From the NCBI GenBank assembly GCA_026545765.1, contig CM048843.1, forward strand, positions 434,001 to 498,000: a stretch of 64,000 nucleotides of DNA. Reading direction: 5' to 3'. This document shows, piece by piece, positions 12,444 through 23,100 of this stretch; within the stretch, counting starts at the first letter, position 1; each line of letters opens with the position of its first letter. The notes under the pieces were generated by a model. That model worked only from the letters and a program-made list of their open reading frames with translations, made no database searches and had not been told where the DNA came from. Made by a program: the position numbers and the translations under genes. This DNA comes from Plantago major (lineage: Eukaryota > Streptophyta > Magnoliopsida > Lamiales > Plantaginaceae).

Positions 12444-12779
12444 AAACCTCATACAAATTCTTTTTTTGAAACGAAAAACTTGTCTTATTACTGCAAAACA
12501 ATGTCAGTATATTTAGGGGTCGACAGGATGTACATGCCCATGAAAATAAACGACTAAGACTAAGAACGACAATAACAATCAAAACAGACTAAAGTACGGC
12601 CTACAGGCCAAGAGCCTGTGCATCCAACTCCCAAACCAGACCAGCAGCTATGCTCCGCATGCTGCGGACCCCGACAATCCTAATAATATCTCGTGTAATG
12701 TGTTGTATGTCCGGGGTCAAATTCCTGAAGATTTTCTCATTTCTCGCCATCCAAATGTGGTAAAACCTCATACAAATTC
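12444..12779 (-). mobile_element. 5'-truncated L1-type LINE insertion with 17-bp TSD
   Basis: The insert (12461-12762, 302 bp) is flanked by perfect copies of AAACCTCATACAAATTC (12444-12460 and 12763-12779). On the minus strand it reads HIWMARNEKIFRN near its 5' end. This is the C-terminal part of the zinc-binding region that follows plant LINE reverse transcriptases (zf-RVT). The 3' end on the minus strand is a short A-run (T-run at 12461-12467 on plus). A long TSD, A-tail and 5' truncation are the hallmarks of target-primed reverse transcription. Confidence 0.85.
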
Positions 12780-14277
12780 AAGGTGATGTATGCGCTTTAC
12801 TAATTTGATCATTCGTTTGATATAATCCCAAATACAAGAAAAAAGCGCTTAGATACCAACGACAAATCGTGAAACAATGCACCGACTACCGTGGCTAAGG
12901 ACATGACGTAGCCATTGTACATCATAATAATTCTCGTAACTAATGTTTAAGTGCCACGAGAAATGGTAAGCGTGGAAATTATTGTGGCTAGTTCTCACAA
13001 GGAGGTCGTGGTCAATATACAAATGTCGACATAGTATATACGTAGTTGAGGGGAGAGGAAGATTATGGCCGAGTGTAGGATTATTGAGCTAAAAATTTAG
13101 CGCAAAGCTAAGAGTGTGAATGTTGAAGGAAAGAAAATGGCAACAAATAACTATCTGTCACAAACATTTCTCAAGAATATGGTATTGGATTATTAGCGTC
13201 GGAATAATGAACCCGTGGCAAAATGTGTGTTTGACTTCGAGTTGGCAATGTGGGCTAACAAGCCGTGACAAATGTTGCATATTTCTTGTAGTTATAACTT
13301 ATAAGGCTAGGGGAACATATTTCAAAAATTGAAATAATGGTTAGAAATGTCCAACCGATTGCGGATTTGAACAAAGTTGGTTTATGGCTAGCTTTCTTAT
13401 CTAGATAGTTCAAATGGTGATTATTTCTGGATATAACTAAGATGTATTTATATTTAAAGTCAGGAAATTTTAAGTAGTTGATTTAAAAAAGTAGTAGTAC
13501 TAAAATACAAGTGACATAGTACTAGCTCATTGGTTCAGCATGCTAGTTCCTGACTTCTGGTGCATATGAGAAGCCAACTGAATGTTGTCCGGCCAAAAAA
13601 ATTGAGACCCCATGCAAAAATTTTAAAATAGCCCCAAGTAAACAATATATATAAAAAATAAAAGTTTTCATGTATAATAATAGAATTAATTTTCTAATAA
13701 ACTAACATACTGAATATATCATTTTAAAAATAACACTTAAAAGTGTTATTTGAAGCAAAATTATTAACTAAATTCTTTATAACATACTTTATTTTAATAT
13801 TTTAAACACCCTACTGGTATCATAATATAAAAATTAGGCCCTTAAAAATATTGGAGTTCTGTGCGGATGAACATTTCGCATGGGCTCTCTAGTGGCTTTG
13901 CTTACCTAGAGTTGAAAGAAGATGCTCTAATCACACAAACCTTTTCGGAAAGAACATTTAATTATGTTCAATAAGATCTATCTGGACGATTCTGCATATC
14001 TTAATTACTAATTAATTAAAACTTCATCCCTTAATTAACACAGTGAAGTTTCAAGTGTACCATATTGGATCGAGTAATAAAGTGTGCGATAGGTTAAATG
14101 TCTTGTCTTAGGAAATAATGTTACAATTAAGAGGGTTGAATTCCTAGTCCTACCCACCATAAGTATCCTTTAAGTATACTGAGTGAAAGTGAAATTTATA
14201 TTGCACTTGTTAATTCGGCCTTTCTTCGTTTATTAATCGGTTCGACAATTGTAGTTGTTTTTCTATGGTTATTTTGT
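12780..14277. other. Intergenic, possible transposon debris, no gene seen
   Basis: 13590-13880 has GAGACCCC...GCCCC and TTAGGCCC words like those of the element at 16387-16782 and may be a decayed relative. The short frame at 13120-13332 has no recognisable domain and was not called. Confidence 0.4.
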
Positions 14278-15082
14278 GGGATAATTACATAGGGATACCC
14301 ACTTAGAACGACGTTTCTCATATTCGTACTACTTAGTCGAACAATTACAATCTAGTCCAAATCCGTTGACCAGCTTAATTTGGTTGTTTCATTTGAAACA
14401 ACCAAACATGGCCTTATGAAATTTTAAATTAAAAAAAAAAAAAATTCATCTTCTTCTTCCTTCATCTTCTCCAACAGTCCAACATACTTCTTCCATCTTC
14501 TTCTTCCTCCATCTTCTCCAACATACTTCTTCCTCCATCTTCTCTTCTTCTTCTCCGGTAAATTTCTTCCTCTTTCTTATTCTTCCAATTTTGCTCGATT
14601 GAGTCAGATAACTCAAATCGAATTCCTTCCTCGATCGGAGAGTCAGATAGCGACTCAATCGGAAGTATCTCGATTTGAGTCAGAAGAGCTCCAAATCAGA
14701 GTTACATCTCGATTTCGATTAATCTATTCTGAACTTTCGATTGTGTTTTCGGATTGAAGTTGGGGATAATTTACAAATTGAAATAGAAGTTTGAGGGCTT
14801 ATTTGAGCTTCTTCGAAATCTTATGGTGACAAATATAAAAAATTAGATATTCAGGACTTAAATTACAATTTGTCAAAATGGGTTATTGTTTGGTAACTTG
14901 CAAAATTCAATAATCTGAGAGGGGCAAAATTGACTTTTCCAGGTTTTAGTTCACCAAAAGTCAAATTCGTGGGCTAAAGTGTAATTGTTTTACATCTAAT
15001 TGTACCAAATAATAATAGTTCGACTAAGTGATACTAATCTGTAATTACGACATCTAAATGGGGGTCTGGATGTAATTTCCCC
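14278..15082. mobile_element. Non-autonomous MULE (deletion derivative), 805 bp
   Basis: The termini are GGGATAATTACAT... and ...ATGTAATTTCCCC, followed inward by matching TIR blocks including CTTAGTCGAAC on both sides. Flanks are TTATTTTGT (14269-14277) and TTATTTTTGT (15083-15092), a 9-10 bp target duplication of MULE type with one indel. The left TIR blocks GTTGACCAGCTTAATTTG and ACAACCAAACATGGCCTTA match the TIR of the MULE ending at 7292. The interior (about 14445-14560) is a CTT/CTTC-rich leader like that element's 5' leader, and there is no transposase. Confidence 0.8.
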
Positions 15083-16386
15083 TTATTTTTGTAGGATATA
15101 TCAAGTTGGGCATCAACATGCTTAATGGATCACGATTGGTTACTGTAGCAACCACTGTACCAAAAAAGTCAACATAGCGATTCTTTGAGCAAAAGCAGAC
15201 CTTAGCAAAAAGGAAAATAAGAAGCATAATGCAAGAAGGAAGCTGTCATATTGTTTAAGGAAGAATCTGATGCTATAAGGAAAGTGAGATTTAAAAGAGA
15301 TTGATATATAGAAGATTCCTTATACTAAAGATATCAAGAAGAAGGCAGTTTCCTTATGAAAGAAACCCAATAGGGTTCGACTTGGGCTTGGGTCTTCTTC
15401 ATGAGGCCGATTCTAGCATCTATATATACAAGGAGACCGAGCCATTGCAAGGCGCCGATTACCTTTGAAGAACCAAGATTATATGTTTTAGGCGTCTTGC
15501 TTTACTAGACTTCTACTTCGGTGTTACTTGTGAGTGTTCTTTAAAGATTGAGAATTACTCTAGTATCATTGAACTAGAATAGGTTTTTCTTGTTTGTTCT
15601 AGGTCTAGTTTTCCGTAAGTTTAATCAATCGTCTGTGATTGAATTAAACTTCTTTTTATAATTCTACTTTCATATCGTGTAGAAATTTTGCCTACGGCGC
15701 GGCCAATATATTTTTCTATATATTGGCTTGGTTTATTGAAGAAGATTTGATTATCTGCTGGCCTGCTTAATCGTGTGATCAGTTTTATTCCCCTGCACTT
15801 TACTGAGTTTTGTTGATCACAGTTCACTGTTGTCGTAGTCTTGTCGATCACTGGTCACTGTTGAGAAACGGTGTTGATTCAACATCAATAGTCAACATCG
15901 TTCGAAACTGTCCAGAAGTACCAATCCCGGTCCTACAGTTCTAACAATGAGTATAGATCCATACCCTTTTCAAGTACAATGGATCTAGATACGTACTCTA
16001 CTGGTCTACCCTTCTTAAAACCGTACCATATCCTACATAGTCATGGTTTTTGGTCAGAGTCCGGGTCCAAAATGGTATTAAACGGGTTCAATATGGATCA
16101 GGATCCAAATTCACCCGAGAACCAATGGAGGGTAGAACTGGAAAGACATATATAGCTCAATGCAACTAAATTGTTAAATATTTACAACAATCTATGAAGT
16201 TACTCATAATCATGCTCGCTTTGTAGCTTGCAACCAAAGTAAACTAACCACACGACTTTCCACACATTGTGCGAATTCAAAAGGCATTGATAATACAAAT
16301 TCGCATCATGAAGAATTAATTTGGACATGTGAACATGAGAAATTTCGAATATCATTCATATTCGTTTAATCACTATTTGAATGAAC
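15083..16386. other. Intergenic, possible solo-LTR-like segment
   Basis: About 15130-15946 has a TATA-like box (15420-15430, CTATATATACAAGG) and ends ...GGTCCTACAGTTCTAACA, which looks like an LTR 3' end. The last 40 bp recur at 26334-26369. No matching start or 5-bp target duplication was found, so an LTR call is tentative. The remainder shows no gene. Confidence 0.25.
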
Positions 16387-16782
16387 CAGGGGCGTCTTAC
16401 ATATTTCAGGGCCATGTGCGAACTTTTAAGATTGAGCCCCAAAAAAAAAATCTAAAATGAATAAACAATAAAAAAAGGCACGACATACTATAATTGGCTC
16501 CGCAAAATAATACTACTAATATAAAGAAAATCTTATTACTAAGAAAATTAAGAAGTTCAAAAATACAAAGTAAAAATATTTATAGTTTAAATAATAACAT
16601 GACGATGAGTAAGATAATGCAGACCAGACTTGAATTTGAGAAATTGATTTTTCCATCAAAATATTCTACCACCGGCCAATTTCTAGATAGCATATAAGAA
16701 TACTATTATAAAATTTTCGGGCCCCAAATTTTCGGGCACTCTATGCGAGCGGGCTTCCCGCGCATGGTGTTAGTCACCCTTG
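16387..16782. mobile_element. hAT-like MITE
   Basis: The left end is CAGGGGCGTCTTACATATTT, and the right end reads inward on the minus strand as CAAGGGTGACTAACACCATG. Subterminal GGGCC(A/C)...TGTGCG and GCCCC blocks are inverted between the two sides. The flanking octamers GAATGAAC and AAATGACC agree at 6 of 8 positions, consistent with an old 8-bp hAT duplication. Confidence 0.4.
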
Positions 16783-17187
16783 AAATGACCCTTACAAATT
16801 AACCCAAATCTGTGTGTCGTAGTAAAAGTGACAAACATTAAATAGCTTCATTTAGCATCATAATTCATACATTACTAATTAATGAGTGAGATTAAGTGGC
16901 TTCCAACTATGAATGTCATGTCCTTAATTCTAATAAAATAGAAAAAAAAATTATAATTAATCTATTGTAGTACGTAGTACAAGACTACAACAAGTGAATG
17001 TAAAAGGAGAATATATAGGGCTTCAAGCTATGGAGAAGAAGAACAAACTCTAATTATTTCGTTCTCTCTTTAATTACTTCGGTGAACCTTGAAGCTAGTT
17101 TAAACTAGTGGAAGGTTATCTGCATGCTGCAAATCATCACCATCAAATTGATTCATTATCAAGACAATTAATCATATATATTTCACT
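16783..17187 (+). promoter_or_regulatory. Upstream region of the AGL12-like gene
   Basis: This is the promoter and leader side of the MADS gene. A TATA-like AATATATAGGG lies at 17010-17020, about 170 bp before the start codon, which leaves a leader of roughly 130-150 nt. No canonical CArG box (CC-A/T6-GG) was seen. Confidence 0.4.
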
Positions 17188-20100
17188 ATGGTTCGTGGAA
17201 AGATTCAGATGAAGAGGATCGAGAATCCGGTTCACCGGCAGGTGACCTTCTGCAAGAGGCGTACCGGGCTTCTCAAGAAGGCCAAGGAGCTCTCTGTGCT
17301 TTGTGATGCGGATATTGGACTTCTCATTTTATCCGGCCAAAGCAAGCGATATGAACTAGCCACTAAAGGGTACGTATGTCTCACAACTTTTACTCAAAAA
17401 TATAGTCTTTACACTGTGAGACCTCATTATAACCAATTGAGTTAACTCGAAGAGTAACCATTTAGTGGAATGCATCACATCAATTTTTAAATCATTTTCT
17501 TGACACTAACTTAACAACTATTCCAATCAATCTTAAGTATCATGAATCTATTTCATTCCTTTTACAACATATTATTGATCATTTCCTATTTAATATATTT
17601 AATATTGAACTATATGATTGTGTTAATTTTCATTTCTCTGCAACATGGAAGAACTATGCACGGCATGATAGAGAGGTACATGAAATGTACCGGTTCTGGA
17701 GTTTCAGCTCAAGTGGAGCACAAAGATAACAACCAAGTCACCAAGGTATGTGATGTATGACAGTATAATGCATGCTAATTTTTTATTTTTTTTGGCATTT
17801 TTGTGTGCGTTTAATTATAAAACTCGTAGTACGTATATATAGAATATAACTCTCCAACCATATGATCAATAGGCTAAGTGTTTTCAAGAATATGTGCCTT
17901 TGTTAGTGTGCATGATGATACGTACTTTTATTAATATTGCATAATGTTTTATTGTTGAGTATTCACTATTGAAAAATGAACTTTACCGAGTACTTACTAA
18001 TTATTAATGACAATATATACTTTGTGGAGTGCTTTATATCTTCCATCATTAAGCATTATTCTCCCTCCATTCTTTATAAAACTTGTCATTTTACTATTTT
18101 GCAGTCAGTTGTTTCCGACTTTAACCACAAATTACTCTTAAACGACAATAGTAAATAATTTAATAAAATCATATAATGAAAATTTCGTAATTAAATTTTC
18201 ACTATATGATTTTATTAAATTATTTACTATTATCGTTTAAGAGTAACTTATGGTCAAAATCGGAGACAGTTGACCGGTTAAAGTCAAAATGAAAAGTTTG
18301 ACCGCATATACTCCATAACAATTTTGTCCCGGCCTATAGTTATTTGTAGGCATATACTCCATAACAATTTATGCATGAGATGTTCCCCTACTCCCACTTT
18401 AATCGATCATTACTTGCATCTCATTTAGGATCCACATATATATATGGACGAGCAATTAATTCATAGGAAGGAAGGATCACATTACATTAGAATAGAATAA
18501 ACATGCATGTGATGTGAGTTTGAAGGAATATGACCTTTCATTATATTCAGGACTTTTCTAAGAATTCCAACATATGGACCATGAGTGCATGCAATAGGAA
18601 ATGTGTAGCATCCGAGACACCTTATAAGTTTGTTTGCATAATTGTAGTGCTTACTTTATTTCTTCCTCACATATAACGGATTAAAAAGTGTGCTATAAAT
18701 TGCGTATTCCATTACTTAATTTTACATGCCAAATACTAGTAGTAGTAAACATGTAGTAATAGGCTTCTTTTTCATCCTTATTTTGACCGAATGAGGTAAA
18801 TTAAGAATAATAATGTACGTATTGAATAATTTATGTTACTTTTATTTTAGTTTGGACTCGAAAATGCTCAATAGGATATTCCTTCATGTCATATATTAGG
18901 ACCAGAAAGAAGAGATTAGCTTGTTGAAGCACGAGATTGACTCAATCCAGAAAGAACTAAGGTGAAAATGCTAGCAGTATTAATTTGTTGATTGACCAAT
19001 TTCATTAACATGTGAATCCAGGTTCTGAAATGACACTATCAACTTTTTATTTATTTTTAAATTCGATATTAAATCGCAATCTTCCCAATGACACTATTAA
19101 CTAGCTAAGTATATATATTATCCGAGTTTCCTTTATATTTTAATTCGATTTAATTAGGTTGATATATGGAGGAGCAAATGGTGCGACAACTTTGAGCGAA
19201 TTAGATATGGTCGAGAAACATTTCGAGTCGTGGATTAATCAAGTTCGCTCTTCAAAGGTAAGTAATTATATTCTGTATGATTTGGTAATTTTAGGGGTTA
19301 GTTATACACATTAACTAGTACTAACCTGTGACGATGCCACGGAATAATTTACTTTTAATAATATACCAGAAAGAGATAATTCAATCGACATAATTAGAGT
19401 ACTCAAACGAACAACAATACATGCTCATAATAAAATTTAATCCACTGCAAAGCAAAAAAAAGTTCATAAATTAGTTGTAATTCAAACTCAGCAGAAAACA
19501 AAATAAGAAAATATGTTTTTCCCTAACACATTTTCTTGAAAAATCTTATTTTCCCCTATAAGAATCATTTTTCCTCAGACCAAATGAAGCCTAAGTTAGC
19601 ATTATAATGATGTATTTATACCTTAAGGGTGCAAATTTTTTTGCTTGTAGACAATGTTGGTTATGGCCCGTAGGAAGTTCGTATAATCTGGTGAAAATGT
19701 CTATTAAATGAGTATATAGTGTTCCTTCTTTTGCATTGATTTCAAACATAAGCACATCTCCAGCGCAACCAATGGGATTCCATAATCTTATCATTTCCTT
19801 TTTTTTTTTTTTTTTTTGAGAATTATCGTTTCCTGAATTACTCTATATTTTTCCCAGGTTTAGCTTTTAAATGTGTAAGGTCCAATTTAATCGAATCCGT
19901 TTGAAACTAAAGGGTTGATTCCTGTTGGTTATGGTCATTTGCATGTATACGACATGATCCCGATAATTATTACTCCCTCCGTTCCAAAGAAATCTTTCAA
20001 TTTTACTATTCTGCGGTCAAAGTCGAAGACAGTTGACCGGTCAAAGTCAGAATGAAAAGATTTATTTGGAACGGAGGGAGTAATAGGTAAATCATCGGAT

Positions 20101-23100
20101 AGGTGTTTACTAAAATCAACTCTTCCGACCCGTTTGAAAATAAGGCAAAATATACTCGTTTTCAGATTCTCGATTTTGAAATTTATTTATGTTCATGAGT
20201 CATTTATATAAGCTTTTAAACGGGCCGAAAACAACCCAACCTAATCCCGTTAAGGACCCAATCGGTTGATACCCAATATTCATATATAGTTGAAACTATC
20301 TATGTACTCCATCCACCCCGGTTGAGAACTTAATGCATTATGGTGGGCGTGTAATTTTAGGTGAATAAAATAAATTAATAAAACAGAATAATGTAGTTTT
20401 TTGCCGGGCTGAAACTGTCCATGTTCAAGAAGTATCAACCTTCACCAACATGATCTAATGGCGAATGATACGTGATCTTAACCATTGCAGTGATTGGGTC
20501 CTACGCATAAGGATATCTTCGAACAATTTCATATGGACCTCGTCGTCATTTGTTCCATCGACCTCAGCCCCCCTCCAACACGCAATAACCATAAGTTTCC
20601 TGATGATTTCAACCTTGACCTTGGATCCACCATAAGTGTAAAATAACAAATATAAGTACATATTAGAGAAATTCACTCACGTCCTTCGAATGATCAAGGA
20701 GGTGCGGGCATGATATCATGTTTGCTACCTTTCGAATTGAGTTCCAAATTTGGAATCCTTTTTTCGAGCATTTTATCACAAAACATGGTTTACTATTCAA
20801 ATTAAGTTTTCAAGTTGTAATTATCTCATTTCCAAAGTTGGTTTATACATCGAATTAAGTTGTCAAGTTCAAATTACGTACCCCATTCTTAGAGAATATT
20901 TTCATACATTGTGGTTTACCCTTTCAATAGAGTCCTAAAGTTGTAATTACCTCATTATTAGAGTTGGTCTGAGTTCCAAATGTGCAACTAACTATTCCAA
21001 ATAATGAGCTTTACATTTCAATATAGTCTCCAAGTTATAATTATCACATTTTTGTAGTTGGTTTGCTCTTCAATTTAAGTTTTCAAGTTAGATTGACCAC
21101 ATTTTTATAGTTGAGTTTATACTACCAATTGAGTCCCGGATTGAAATACTTTGATTATTATAGTTGGTTTACCTTTGAGTTGAGTCCATAAGTTGGAAGT
21201 ACCTTTCTTAGAATACGTTCTTCATATAGCATGGTTTAGTATTCGAATGTAGTCCCCAAATTGTAATTATAACAGTCTTAGAGTTTCGACTTGAGTTCTC
21301 AAATGAAATTACAATATTCTTAGAGTATTTACCACATAAAGTGGCTTACGTTTCTAATATAATTTTACGCTTAAATGATTTCAATCGTAGATATGTTTTA
21401 CCGTTTGAACAAAATTCCTAATTCGGAATTATCTCATTGTTTTAAATAGCATGGTTCATCCTTGCATTAGAGTTTCCAAGTTGAATTATATTATACTTAC
21501 AGTTGTTTTACTCTTCAAATGGAGTTCTCAATTAATAATTACTTAATTCTTAAAGTTGAGCTTAACCTTCTAATTGAATTTCCAAGTTAAAATTATCTCA
21601 TTGTTAAAGTGTGTTTACCCCTTTGGATGTCTTTACGAGCGACTGTAACGGAAATGGAGAAGATGAGTTCCTGAGTAATTTATGTATTTTTCCAATAATT
21701 TTTCATATAGCGTAATTTACTATTCAAGTAGAGTTCTCAAGTTGGATTTATCCCTTTTTTAGAGTTGCTTTTAATTTCAAATTGAGTTTTCAAATTGCAA
21801 TGATCCCATTCATAGAATTTTGTTTACTTTCACGTTGAGCTCCCATGTAGGAACTATCTAATTCTAAAATTTGAGCTTACCGTTCGAACTAAGTTTTCAA
21901 TTTATTTATTTTTTATCTCATTGTTATAGTTGATTTGTCATACGAATTGATTTCCCTAGATAGACTTATCCCACTTTTTGAATTGAGTTTACCTTCAAAT
22001 TAAGTTCCTGTGCTTGAATCATTCCTTCATTAGAGTACTTTTCCCATGTAATGTGGTTTATTATCCGAATAGAGTTTTCAAGTTGTAATTATCTCATTCT
22101 TATAGTTTGTTTGACCCTAGAATTGAGTTCCCACGTTAGAATTATCTCATTCATAAAGTTGAATTTTATTTTTCGAGGTGAGTTCCCAAGTTTGGATTAT
22201 CGCATTCATAAAGTTCATTTACGCCTCGAGTTGAGTTCCTAAATTGAAATTATCTCTTACTTAGCCATATCAGATATTTTCAAAACCGACCCCTGCTAAA
22301 TGGTCTTTTGTTTAGATTAGTTACTCACAGTTCAAACAATTACAGATGATTCAAAATTTATAATGTAGTTTGAAACTAATTACAACAAACCCAAAAAGTC
22401 AAAGATTATCTAATTTTATTTAATTTTATAATGATCTTTTCTATTTTAACCTTTTCTTTTAGTCTTCTCCTATAATTTCAATTTAATTTACATTAGAAAT
22501 TTCGACTTTGTCCTTCTTCGACCAAACTCCCCACCACCATTTCTTCAATTTTCCACCACAACCTCCTCCCCCAGTTCTTTAATTTTTACCATTCGGAAAA
22601 CTCTAACACCACGAATTACCACCAAAAAATAAGAAAATAGATACATCAATATTTTTCGGAGCTCCGATCAGAGCTTTCGTGGAGGAACGGAGCTCCATTG
22701 TAATTATCCCACTCAATTAGCTAGCATAATTATCCCTTACAATATTTTGATATAGTGTAATTTACTATTTGAATATAGTTCTCGTGTTATAATTATTTCA
22801 TTCTTATAGTTAACTTACCATTCGAATTGAGTTATCAAATTGAAATTATTCCATTTCTGGATTATTTTTCTCATATAATGTGTTACCCTTTGAATAGAAT
22901 TAATCCCAAGTTGCAATTATCTTGTTCTTAGAGTTTGTTATCTTCGAATTGAGTTACCAAGTTGGGATAACCCCATTTTTTATAGTGGTTTCTAATATAT
23001 TGTTGTTTACCCCTGGAATATAATTTTTCAAATTGTAATTATTCAATTGGTTGAGTTCCTTTCAAATTGAGCTCCCAAATTGGATTTATCTCACTCTTAG

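Noticed and set aside
14446-14658. Minus-strand Lys/Glu/Arg-rich frame at 14.5 kb
   Set aside because: Produced by the CTT/CTTC-rich leader of the non-autonomous MULE, not a gene.
19591-20676. Two minus-strand frames (19591-19794, 20455-20676) as possible Helitron-captured exons
   Set aside because: Neither has a recognisable domain or splice context; too short to call.
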